Shown piece after piece: positions 53,904 through 61,235 of a DNA stretch of 61,235 nucleotides. The notes beneath the pieces are model-generated. The model was not told the origin of the DNA and did not search any database. It saw only the letters and a program-made list of their open reading frames with translations. Positions within the stretch are counted from its first letter, which is position 1; every line of letters begins with the position of its first letter. Origin of the DNA: Armatimonadota bacterium (lineage in GTDB: Bacteria; Armatimonadota; UBA5829); assembly GCA_023474015.1 (NCBI GenBank), contig JAMCYN010000045.1, positions 1-61,235 of the forward strand, in the 5' to 3' direction. The position numbers were made by a program, and so were the translations under genes.

Positions 53904-55583
53904 TTACCTGTAATTGAGCCCCGCGATTTTCTGCTCGGCAATCTGCATTATTTCCGCGTCACCGTATCTTTTGGCGTTCTGATACGCGCCGACCGCCTGC
54001 TCCACCTGCCTCGATGCGGCGAGGCGGTCGCCTTCGTTCAAATACATCCGCCCAAGCCGCTGCCGCGCGGCCTGAGCATAGGCGTCGGCGCCGCCAAGGT
54101 CAATCGCCTGCGCGTACTCTTCCTTGGCTCTGTCCACCTCGTTCTTCGATTCGTGCACGACGGCCATATAGAAGTGGCCCTCGGGGCGGTCGGCGGCGGC
54201 TTCAATCAGGGTCTTCGCTTGGATTTCGACACCGGCAAAGTTTCCAGCATCGTAATCCTGCCTGGCGAGTCCGACTGATATCTCGAAGAGCCGCTTGCGC
54301 GCATTGGCGGCGACAGCCGAGTCCGGCGATGCCTGTACCGCCCTTCCCCACTGCTCCACCGCGCCCTTGAGATCACCGCTCCGATAGAGCTTCTCTCCGC
54401 GCTCGTAGTATTCCGCCGCCGCGCCGCTCGTTACCGCAATCTTGTAACTCGTAAAAGCGAGGTTCACCGCCCAGATCGCGAACGCCAGCATGCCCGTGAG
54501 CGCGACTACCAGCAGGAAGATTCCCACGAAATTTCTTGTCTCCGCGCTCATTATCGGCTGAGGCGGCAGAGGCGGCGTCACTGGCGCGGGTGGTGGCTGC
54601 GCGAATGGATCCGGAGCGGAACCCGCCTGCGGCGAAGGCATCGGCGTCCCGTACGGCGTCATTTGGGGCTGCGTGCCTCCCGCCTGGCCGAACGGGTCCT
54701 GAGTCGCGCCCCCGCCAGGCTGCGGCCACGCGCCCGGCGCGGACAGGTCCGGCAGGCAGACACCGCTCGCTCGCTCGTCGCGGAGGTCCTGCGCCATATC
54801 TTCCACTTTCGAGTAGCGGGCGTCGGGCTCCTTGGCCATGGCTTTGCGGATGATCCCAACCAGCCACGGCGGCGCGCCGGGCGGTGGCGGAGCTTCCATG
54901 TGAACGATATTGTAGGTGATCGTGACGACGCTGTCGCCTGCGAACGGCTTCTTTCCGGCAATCATTTCGTAGAGCATGACGCCGAGGGAAAAAATGTCGG
55001 AGCGCGTGTCGAGCTTCTTCCCGGCCACCTGCTCCGGGGACATATAGCTGGGCGTGCCGAAGACCTGGCCGTCCTGGGTGATTGAGCTCTCACCGGTGAG
55101 CCGGGCAATGCCGAAGTCGGTGAGCTTGACATGCCCCCCGGGCAGTATCTGGACGTTATCCGGCTTGATGTCGCGATGGATCACGCCATTCTCATGGGCA
55201 TAGGCAAGCGCGGAGCAAAGTTGAAGAGTAATCTCGATCGCATCCCTGATCGACAGAGGCCCCCCGGCCATTATTCTATCGCGCAGGGTCTGGCCTTCGA
55301 GGAACTCCATCGCGATGAAGTAGCGATCACCGTCCTTGCCGACCTCATAGATGGTGACGATTCCGGGGTGCGCAAGCTTGCCCGCCGCCCTACCCTCTCG
55401 CAGAAACCGCTCGATCCGCTCGCGCCGCTGCGCGCCTGTCATATTCGGTGGAATAGACAGCTCCTTCAAGGCGACGCGACGATTTATCGAGGGATCGACC
55501 GCCTCATAGACGATATCATTCGACCGGGCAATCTCCCGAACTATCTGATATTTGCCTATCGTATTTGTTGATGAGGCAGACAA
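53904..55583 (-). CDS. Ser/Thr protein kinase with TPR-like extracellular region
   Basis: A 559-aa Hanks-type kinase. Start is TTG at 55583 with GGAG 10 nt upstream. The kinase domain (about 10-270) has VALKEL (K40), HRDIKPDN, DFGIAR and the activation-loop end SPEQ. The glycine-rich loop is missing: REIARSNDIVYEAVD has no GxGxxG. Then a Pro/Gly/Gln-rich linker (about 275-345), one membrane helix (FVGIFLLVVALTGMLAFAIW) and TPR-like helices to the end. First partner is the PP2C upstream by 44 nt. Confidence 0.92.
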   Translation of the reverse strand: MSASSTNTIGKYQIVREIARSNDIVYEAVDPSINRRVALKELSIPPNMTGAQRRERIERFLREGRAAGKLAHPGIVTIYEVGKDGDRYFIAMEFLEGQTLRDRIMAGGPLSIRDAIEITLQLCSALAYAHENGVIHRDIKPDNVQILPGGHVKLTDFGIARLTGESSITQDGQVFGTPSYMSPEQVAGKKLDTRSDIFSLGVMLYEMIAGKKPFAGDSVVTITYNIVHMEAPPPPGAPPWLVGIIRKAMAKEPDARYSKVEDMAQDLRDERASGVCLPDLSAPGAWPQPGGGATQDPFGQAGGTQPQMTPYGTPMPSPQAGSAPDPFAQPPPAPVTPPLPPQPIMSAETRNFVGIFLLVVALTGMLAFAIWAVNLAFTSYKIAVTSGAAAEYYERGEKLYRSGDLKGAVEQWGRAVQASPDSAVAANARKRLFEISVGLARQDYDAGNFAGVEIQAKTLIEAAADRPEGHFYMAVVHESKNEVDRAKEEYAQAIDLGGADAYAQAARQRLGRMYLNEGDRLAASRQVEQAVGAYQNAKRYGDAEIMQIAEQKIAGLNYR

Positions 55584-55627
55584 TTATGCAAAACTCCAAT
55601 GCGTACGGAAGCCAGAAGGGAATTGCC

Positions 55628-56536
55628 TTATCGCCCAAACAGCCCGCCGAAACCCTTCTTCTTCGCCTTGGTCTCCTCCTTGACGATCTCCTTGATGGCG
55701 AGAATGAGCACGGTAATATTATCGCGCCCTCCGCGCTCCAGCGCCAGGTCCACCAATTCGGATGCGGCCTGCGAAGGGGAGCCTTTCTGCATGGCTTTAC
55801 GCATCTCGTCCGGTTCGACTTCGCCCGACAGGCCATCGCTGCATAGAAGGAACTGATCTTCGGCCTTGAGATCGAGCGACCCGATATCGACATCGACGTT
55901 CGGCGCGTTGCCCAGTGAACGGGTGATGACGTTGCGGAACGGCGAGTACTTTGCTTCATCTTCCGACAGGCCGCCGCGCTTGACCTGCTCGCTGACCCAG
56001 GAATGGTCCTCGGTCATCTGCTTGAGCTTTCCGTCACGAAGCCGATAGCAGCGGCTGTCACCGACCTGCGCGATAAAGGCCTCCTCGCCACGGATCACGA
56101 GGGCGGTCATCGTCGTGCCCATCCCCGCGCGCTCGGCGATAGCGCGCGCGGCCTCATAGACCAGCGCGTTCGCCTGCTGAATCGCCGCCCGCAGCGACTC
56201 TTCTACCATCGGCGAGGGGTCGGCGTAATACGCTTTGATGGTGGTCTTAAGGGCGAGCTCACTTGCGATCTGGCCCGCCGCATGTCCGCCCATCCCGTCT
56301 GCGACGGCATAGAACGCGCCCTTCAGTGCAAGCGTATCGGGATCATCGGGCTGGAAAAACTCGAACTTGTCCTCGTTGTTCTCTCGAATGCGGCCCAGGT
56401 CGGTCTTCGCGCCCAGCAGCGAGACGATTGTCACACCCTTCGCGCGCTCGGCCCGCTCCTCCCAGCCCCGGAGCAGCTCCTCTGTGTTGAACTTGGCGGT
56501 TATCTCGCGCTCTTCGCTGCTTTCGGCGGAGTTCAC
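55628..56536 (-). CDS. stp: PP2C-type Ser/Thr protein phosphatase
   Basis: A 302-aa PPM phosphatase. Metal-site motifs: RIRENNEDKFEFF, AVADGMGGHAAGQIAS, GTTMTALVI, AQVGDSRCYRL, LCSDGLSGEVE and GGRDNITVL. GTG start overlaps the upstream FHA gene stop by 4 nt. It would reverse phosphorylation by the neighbouring kinase and reset FHA binding. Ends with a basic tail (KKKGFGGLFGR). Confidence 0.93.
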   Translation of the reverse strand: MNSAESSEEREITAKFNTEELLRGWEERAERAKGVTIVSLLGAKTDLGRIRENNEDKFEFFQPDDPDTLALKGAFYAVADGMGGHAAGQIASELALKTTIKAYYADPSPMVEESLRAAIQQANALVYEAARAIAERAGMGTTMTALVIRGEEAFIAQVGDSRCYRLRDGKLKQMTEDHSWVSEQVKRGGLSEDEAKYSPFRNVITRSLGNAPNVDVDIGSLDLKAEDQFLLCSDGLSGEVEPDEMRKAMQKGSPSQAASELVDLALERGGRDNITVLILAIKEIVKEETKAKKKGFGGLFGR

Positions 56537-57441
56537 GACGCCACCTCGATCTTGAATACGGGCCTGCCCAGGGTGATCTCATCGCCGGGCTGGAGCTCGC
56601 GAGGCATGTTCGGCTCGAGTTTGACACCATTCACGAGCGTGCCGTTGGTGCTGCCGAGATCGGTGATGGTGAACCTGCCGTCCTCGGCGAGCAGTTCAGC
56701 GTGCTGGCCGGAGCAGTACGGGTCGGGAATGACGATGCTGTTACCCTCGCGGCGGCCTATGGTATTGACGCCATTGACGAGATCGAACGAGTAAGCCCCA
56801 TCTTTGGATACCAGCTTCCCGACGGACGGAGTTTCGGGTTCCTGGACACCCACAGGTACTTCGGGTGCTTCGTCAAATTCAGTCTCTTCAGAAGTTGGTA
56901 GATCGGTGGGAGCTTCGCCCTCCCCGGCCTCCGGCGCGACATATTTCAGAGCCATGCTGCCGAATACGATCTCGCAGCCGTCCTTGAGGTCTATGGGCTC
57001 GCCCGCGACCTTATCGCCGTCCAAAGTCGTGCCGTTCGTGCTGCCGAGGTCCTCGATGCGGGTGCGGCCATCCTCGACCGTGATCTTCGCATGCCTGCGC
57101 GAGACGGTATTATGCACCAGCAGTATATCGCAGTCCTCCCTGCCGATGGTGTTCTCGCCGGGCTTCAGGTGGAACTCGCGTGTGCCGTCGGTGGTCACGA
57201 GCATCCCTGCGACGACAAGCTCCGGCATGTCCGCAACGGCGACCGGCTCCGCGCCCAGCAGGAAGCCGCAGTCGATGCAATAGGTCTCCGACGGCGGGTT
57301 CGGGGTGTGGCAGACCGGGCAATCGACATTCGCCGCGAACTGCGTGACCTCGGCTTGAGGCTCCATCACCATCATCGTCGCGCCGGTGTCCACTGCGCCA
57401 ATGGCAGTCTTCTCGGGATCCAATGTCACGGTCTCGCTCAT
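56533..57441 (-). CDS. Zinc-ribbon protein with two FHA domains
   Basis: A 302-aa soluble protein. An N-terminal zinc ribbon C41-x2-C44 and C55-x2-C58 (CPVCHTPNPPSETYCIDC) is followed by FHA1 (about 78-165; IGREDCDILL, SRRHAKI, LGSTNGT) and FHA2 (about 205-300; IGRREGNSIVI, GQHAEL, LGSTNGT). FHA domains bind phospho-threonine. Thr-rich acidic N-terminus may be the kinase target. It overlaps vWA stop (ATGA) and phosphatase start, so translation is coupled through vWA-FHA-PP2C. Confidence 0.9.
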   Translation of the reverse strand: MSETVTLDPEKTAIGAVDTGATMMVMEPQAEVTQFAANVDCPVCHTPNPPSETYCIDCGFLLGAEPVAVADMPELVVAGMLVTTDGTREFHLKPGENTIGREDCDILLVHNTVSRRHAKITVEDGRTRIEDLGSTNGTTLDGDKVAGEPIDLKDGCEIVFGSMALKYVAPEAGEGEAPTDLPTSEETEFDEAPEVPVGVQEPETPSVGKLVSKDGAYSFDLVNGVNTIGRREGNSIVIPDPYCSGQHAELLAEDGRFTITDLGSTNGTLVNGVKLEPNMPRELQPGDEITLGRPVFKIEVAS

Positions 57442-58763
57442 TTGCTCTTCCCCCGGTCAAGATTGATGATAGTCCCGACGAGCGTCTTCTCCGCGCCGGC
57501 TCCCTGCTTGATGTCGTCGATGGCTTTTTGAATGTCCTGCGCCTGGAGGGTCTTGTTCTGATCGAGAAGGAGCATCTTCGTCCGTTCGAGCTCCTTGATC
57601 GCCTCGGCGGGCGATATCTGCTGGGTGCGCATCCCCATGACGGTGCGTTCGAGGTTCTTCGAAGCCTCCGCAACCTCGATCTCGCGCTGAACGAGTGGGT
57701 TCACATTCGAAGCGACCAAGTCGGTATCAGGGGTGAAATCGAGGACGATATCCGACGAGACTGTCTCCGTGCTGCCCGTAATAGAATCATCGTAAGTCAA
57801 CTCGACCTTCGCGACGCGATACTTGCCGCCGGGCCGTGGGTCGAAGCCTAGCTCGATCAGCGCCGTCTGAGTGTCGCCGCGCTCCAAATCGGCAAGAGTG
57901 ACCTCGGCGGAGCGATGCCCGAACGCAGGCAGCTTCCCATAGACCTGCCTCACCTGGACCCACCGCGACATCCGCACGCGCATGCGGACGTTTCGGGCCA
58001 CGAGCATCATCAGGGTCTCAAGCTCCTTGCGGAATATCTCGGGAATCAGCTCGGGGCGGGTGATGTAGTAATAATTGCCCCCGCTGCGCTTGGCAATAGC
58101 CGCCAGCAGTTCCTCGTTATACTCGCTGCCGAAGCCCAGCGCGGTGATAGTGATTCCACGGCTCTTCTGCTCGACCACCTGGCCGACTATCGAACCGAAA
58201 TCCTTGTTGCCCGCGGTGGGCTCGCCGTCTGTAAATATGAGCGCGCGATTGACGTAGCCCTGGCTCGGCACCGACGCCACCTGGCTCGCGCCGAGTGCGA
58301 TGCCGTCGTAGAGATTGGTCGTATTGCCGACTTCGAGTCGATTGATGTGCTCCTTGATCAGCGCCTTGTTCACGACGCGGCGCGCGGGCATCAATACCTG
58401 CGCGGTATCGGCGAAGGCGACGACAGAAAGCACGTCGTTAGGCTCCAGCAGATCGACCACGTAGGAGCAGGCGGACTTCACATAGTCCATCGGCGGACCT
58501 TCCATCGAGCCGCTGTGGTCGAGAATCAGGCACAAATTGACCGGCATCCGCGCGCCCATCGCCATCCCGCTAGCTGTGATCTTGGCTAAGACGTGCTCAC
58601 GTGATGGCTGAGTTGCGAGCGCATAGGCGTTACCGGAGATGCACTCGACGCTCAATGCCTGCATGCTCGATGCCATCGCGGTGCGGTTCGCATCCGCCGG
58701 CCCGCCCGCCATCTGAGTAGCGTTCGGGTCGTCGGGAAAAATCATCCGCGTGCTGTCATTCAT
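57438..58763 (-). CDS. von Willebrand factor A domain protein
   Basis: About 441 aa from the ATG at 58763 (GAGGAG 9 nt upstream). An intact MIDAS DHSGS at 82-86 is in LCLILDHSGSMEG, with FTDGEPTAG and NTTNLYDGIALG completing it. A beta-sandwich-like region follows (about 260-360), then a C-terminal helical part (ASKNLERTVMGMRTQQISPA). N-terminal residues are Thr/Ser-rich (MNDSTRMIFPDDPNATQM), like a phospho-acceptor for FHA binding. Metal-dependent scaffolding is the expected role. Overlaps the FHA gene by 4 nt. Confidence 0.9.
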   Translation of the reverse strand: MNDSTRMIFPDDPNATQMAGGPADANRTAMASSMQALSVECISGNAYALATQPSREHVLAKITASGMAMGARMPVNLCLILDHSGSMEGPPMDYVKSACSYVVDLLEPNDVLSVVAFADTAQVLMPARRVVNKALIKEHINRLEVGNTTNLYDGIALGASQVASVPSQGYVNRALIFTDGEPTAGNKDFGSIVGQVVEQKSRGITITALGFGSEYNEELLAAIAKRSGGNYYYITRPELIPEIFRKELETLMMLVARNVRMRVRMSRWVQVRQVYGKLPAFGHRSAEVTLADLERGDTQTALIELGFDPRPGGKYRVAKVELTYDDSITGSTETVSSDIVLDFTPDTDLVASNVNPLVQREIEVAEASKNLERTVMGMRTQQISPAEAIKELERTKMLLLDQNKTLQAQDIQKAIDDIKQGAGAEKTLVGTIINLDRGKSK

Positions 58764-58792
58764 GTGCAAGCTCCTCATAGCCAAGGAATGGG

Positions 58793-58873
58793 GAAAATGC
58801 AGATTGCAGAATGCAGATTGATTCCACTGACGAGGTCCCTTCACTCTGCATTCTGCATTCATCATTCTGCACT
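58793..58873. repeat. ATTCTGC heptamer palindrome
   Basis: Arms AAATGCAGATTGCAGAATGC and CACTCTGCATTCTGCATTC around GACGAGGTCCCTTC. It lies between the vWA and membrane FHA genes. Same core as 25817-25897 and 60424-60498. Confidence 0.85.
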
Positions 58874-58914
58874 CCCTCTCTTAAGACGACTTCAAAGCAT
58901 AGATTTGTATAACT

Positions 58915-60402
58915 TTAAGCATCAAACCTAAACTTAGTATTCCCTATCTGCACGATGTCGCCGTTGGCGAGTTCGTTACGGCTGACCTTGACGCCGTTCA
59001 CATAGGAACCATTCGTGCTGCCGAGGTCGTATAGCACGCAGCACGTGACCTCCTGCGCAATTCGGGCGTGGCTGCGCGAGACGGTGTTGTCCAACGGCAG
59101 CCCGATGTCGTTGGTTCCATCGCGGCCTATGATAGTCTCCCCGGGCTTCAACGGGAACACCTGGCCTGCGTATGGTCCGCTGACCGCTGTAAGCTTCGGC
59201 CCCGAATCAGCGCCGCCGAGCAGTTGCGCGCCTGGCTGCGGTTTAGCGGCCTGTTGCACAACTTGTTGCACGGTAGGCTCGTTTGCAACAGGCCCAGGCG
59301 CGGGCGGAGCCGCGCCGACAGTGCAGTCGCAGTTGCCGGCTGCGTCCTTGATCGCGCCGCAGAACGGGCAGATATGCTGCGAATTCGGAATCTGAACCCC
59401 CGCATTATACGATGCCTGCGCGCCGCCCCAGTCCCTGGCCGTGGCCTTGTCGCGAAATAGCAACTTCGTCTTGCCGAGAGTAATCACATCGCCATCGCGC
59501 AGGGTGTCCCTGGTCACCTTGTTGTTGTTCACAACCGTCCCGAAGAATGAGCCGAGGTCCTCGATAGTATGCACGTTTCCGTGGGCATTGATCACCGCGT
59601 GGCGCTCGGCGACATCCGGGTCGCCGAAGATCGGAATATCCACGAACTCGCTGCGACCGAGCACGGTGACGGTCTTGAAAATCTCGTGCTGCCTGCCCTC
59701 GTTGCGCCCGACCATCCGCACCAGCCATGCCCTCTTCGTGACCTCCTCGATGAAGCCGATAAACAGGCCGATGGCCGCGCCCGTGATGCCGAAGCTGATC
59801 ATTCGGATCATCCACGGGAAGAAGTTGGCTACGTGCCCCCGATTCATCCATACGAGGACTTCAAATACCGACCCGCCGATACCGCCGCCGAGCAGGCCGC
59901 CGACCAATCCGTTAATCATTTTCTTAGTGGAATTAGTCGCGATGCCCTGCGAGAGGCCAATGCACCCGCCGATCAACGCCCAGCCAAATCCGCGGCCGAT
60001 GAGCAGCAGCAGGAACCCCAGAAAACTCGGTGCGCCGGAGATGGTCGTGCCGGGCGGGAGGTTCGAGGGCATTGCCTGACCGGTCGGCTCGCCTCCGCTG
60101 AAACTAAGCATCAGGTTGTAGAAGTTGTTGCCGAGCGTCAGGCCGACCACTCCGCCCGCGGCCCCGATCAGCGCGCCCGTGACGGCGGTCTTGACCGTAT
60201 CGCGCGGTGACAAACCAGACATCCCCTCAGCCAGCCCAAGAAGTAATCCTATGAGCAAACCCGACATGAGTCCGATCACGAAGATTCCCGCGTAGCCGAC
60301 CGACTCACCGTGGTCGGGCATCAGCCCCGTGCGCTCCATCGCGCCCCAAGCCGCCAGCGCGCCCAGCATCCCCGCTATTGTGTAACGTGTTATTCGTGCC
60401 AT
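58915..60402 (-). CDS. Polytopic membrane protein with two FHA domains and a zinc ribbon
   Basis: A 495-aa protein. Residues 1-230 are glycine-rich membrane segments (about six; VGYAGIFVIGLMSGLLIG, LVGGLLGGGIGGSVFEV). FHA1 (about 245-320; VLGRSEFVDIPIFG, AERHAVI, LGSFFGTVVNN) lacks the canonical STNG. A ribbon (CPFCGAIKDAAGNCDC) follows, then a Pro/Gln linker and FHA2 (about 405-495; IGRDGTNDIGL, SRSHARI, LGSTNGSYVNG). It would hold phospho-signalling partners at the membrane. Confidence 0.9.
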   Translation of the reverse strand: MARITRYTIAGMLGALAAWGAMERTGLMPDHGESVGYAGIFVIGLMSGLLIGLLLGLAEGMSGLSPRDTVKTAVTGALIGAAGGVVGLTLGNNFYNLMLSFSGGEPTGQAMPSNLPPGTTISGAPSFLGFLLLLIGRGFGWALIGGCIGLSQGIATNSTKKMINGLVGGLLGGGIGGSVFEVLVWMNRGHVANFFPWMIRMISFGITGAAIGLFIGFIEEVTKRAWLVRMVGRNEGRQHEIFKTVTVLGRSEFVDIPIFGDPDVAERHAVINAHGNVHTIEDLGSFFGTVVNNNKVTRDTLRDGDVITLGKTKLLFRDKATARDWGGAQASYNAGVQIPNSQHICPFCGAIKDAAGNCDCTVGAAPPAPGPVANEPTVQQVVQQAAKPQPGAQLLGGADSGPKLTAVSGPYAGQVFPLKPGETIIGRDGTNDIGLPLDNTVSRSHARIAQEVTCCVLYDLGSTNGSYVNGVKVSRNELANGDIVQIGNTKFRFDA

Positions 60403-60423
60403 AGCAAAGTGATGAGAAAGAGA

Positions 60424-60498
60424 TGATTGCAGAATGATGAATGCAGAATGCAGAATGGCCTATCATTGCAAGGTCCCTTCATTCTGCATTCTGCATTT
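60424..60498. repeat. ATTCTGC heptamer palindrome
   Basis: Left arm with GATTGCAGAATGATGAATGC and AGAATGCAGAATGG, right arm AAGGTCCCTTCATTCTGCAT and TCTGCATTTCC. It lies between the two membrane FHA genes. Confidence 0.85.
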
Positions 60499-60514
60499 CC
60501 CTTCCGTGCCTGAT

Positions 60515-61235
60515 CTACACCTCGAATCTGAATTTCGTTGCCCCGATCTGGACCTCGTCACCGGGGGTGAGTTTCTGTTCGGTAATACGGGCGCCGTTGA
60601 CGAATGTTCCGTTGGAGCTGCCCTCGTCCCGGAGTGAATAGCCGCCGTTCGCCGCCGTGATTGTGGCGTGGCGGCGGGAGACGGTGGTGTCGTTGGGCAA
60701 GGCGATGTTGTTGCTCTCCTCGCGACCGATCACCACAGAGCCACCCGTTATTTCGAATATGGTACCCGAATACGTCCCCTGCGATCCGATAAGCCTCGGA
60801 ACTCCACCGGCAGCGGGTGCGGCAAAGGGAGACGCTGGAGCCGCGCCAAGGGAGCATGCGCAATTGCCGGTGGCGTCCTTGTGCTGTCCACAGAAGGGGC
60901 AGATAGTCGGGTCGATTGCGGGTGCGGCTGGCGCGGTGTCGGTGTCTGTCGGCTGCTCCCCCGGAAGCTGAACGCCCAGTTTATTGAGCAACGACTCGGC
61001 GGTGGCCCCGCGAGACTTGGTAACCGCGTAGATAATGGCGATGATAAGGCCGACGAATAGGAGGCCGGTGATCGTCAGCAATATGCCGCCCGCGCCGGCA
61101 GGCTTCGGTTTGGCGGCCTGCTTACCCGCCTCGGGCATCGACGCAATGGCAAGCGTGTCCACATCGCCCGAGACTTTAATATCTTTCTCAAACCCAGCAG
61201 TCTTGCGCTCCTCGGGAAGATCGAATGTGGAATCG
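60515..61235 (-). CDS. Membrane FHA/zinc-ribbon protein (5' end beyond window)
   Basis: The open frame runs off the right edge, so only the C-terminal 239 aa are visible; an in-frame GTG near 61162 is not necessarily the start. One membrane helix (ILLTITGLLFVGLIIAIIYA) is followed by a zinc ribbon (CPFCGQHKDATGNCAC) nearly identical in layout to the neighbour, then an FHA domain (about the last 95 residues: IGREESNNIAL, SRRHATI, EGSSNGTFVNG). The frame upstream of the helix (TFDLPEERKTAGFEKDIKVS) is coding-like. Confidence 0.88.
   Translation of the reverse strand, partial: DSTFDLPEERKTAGFEKDIKVSGDVDTLAIASMPEAGKQAAKPKPAGAGGILLTITGLLFVGLIIAIIYAVTKSRGATAESLLNKLGVQLPGEQPTDTDTAPAAPAIDPTICPFCGQHKDATGNCACSLGAAPASPFAAPAAGGVPRLIGSQGTYSGTIFEITGGSVVIGREESNNIALPNDTTVSRRHATITAANGGYSLRDEGSSNGTFVNGARITEQKLTPGDEVQIGATKFRFEV

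Noticed and set aside
53904..61235. Type VI secretion post-translational module
   Set aside because: Kinase, phosphatase and FHA occur, but no TssB/C, ClpV, VgrG or other core gene is visible in the window.

Overview
The window reads as chromosomal DNA of a diderm, probably anaerobic bacterium from an uncultured or rarely cultured lineage. The best inference is Armatimonadota or a neighbouring terrabacterial phylum. It rests on several things together: two secreted proteins with PEP-CTERM tails, an SLH-domain protein, a TorF-like outer-membrane beta-barrel, a large Alu-domain SRP RNA in a scr-dnaX-ybaB-recR cluster, a one-polypeptide pyruvate:ferredoxin oxidoreductase, an AmmeMemoRadiSam radical SAM enzyme, and many Ser/Thr-kinase/FHA proteins. 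No taxonomic marker was compared, so this is inference only. Genes are dense, mostly on the minus strand, with frequent GTG and TTG starts and 4-nt overlaps.

Layout. 0.2-5.2 kb: a GAF/GGDEF/REC/HD-GYP c-di-GMP protein, amrS, a vapBC pair and a small membrane protein. 5.3-11.5 kb: a response regulator, then a coupled operon STAS - glycosyltransferase - alpha/alpha-barrel protein - APC permease, then a CBS-DUF1385 protein. 11.5-18.6 kb: rpmB, a FecE-type ATPase with an extra C-terminal domain, a B12-type radical SAM protein, hisF-hisH, a UroD-family protein and a MalK/UgpC-type ATPase. 18.6-31.4 kb: a Pro/Ser/Gly-rich membrane protein, a DUF2795-like ORF, a class III aminotransferase, flotillin plus NfeD, a pseudopilin-like protein, a PEP-CTERM protein, a DHODH-like protein, an AbrB/PIN pair and nifJ. 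31.5-36.2 kb: a PIN pair, recR, a vapBC inserted on the opposite strand, ybaB, dnaX and SRP RNA. 36.2-42.4 kb: an ABC-2 exporter with a TPR-like partner, a polytopic membrane protein, NamZ and tRNA-Ala(CGC). 42.8-46.2 kb: murA-mreB-SLH and a cupin sugar isomerase. 46.3-50.6 kb: amt-glnB-glnD. 50.9-53.4 kb: a second PEP-CTERM-like protein, the TorF-like porin and a kinase-fold protein. 53.9-61.2 kb: a Ser/Thr phospho-signalling cluster (STPK-TPR, PP2C, FHA-zinc ribbon, vWA and two membrane FHA-zinc-ribbon proteins, the last cut by the window edge).

Three things stand out. First, the glycosyltransferase and the alpha/alpha-barrel ORF are in the same frame, separated only by one UAG. The second ORF has no AUG, GUG or UUG start before its conserved N-terminus, but it has an AUA with a good Shine-Dalgarno. 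Second, several families of palindromic repeats, some built from heptamers (ATTCTGC, GGGAACA), fill intergenic gaps and reach into coding sequence: a perfect 26-bp palindrome lies in the dnaX linker, and one gene end is made of repeat. Third, the 53.9-61.2 kb FHA/vWA/kinase/phosphatase cluster looks like a self-contained signalling system without secretion-system genes.
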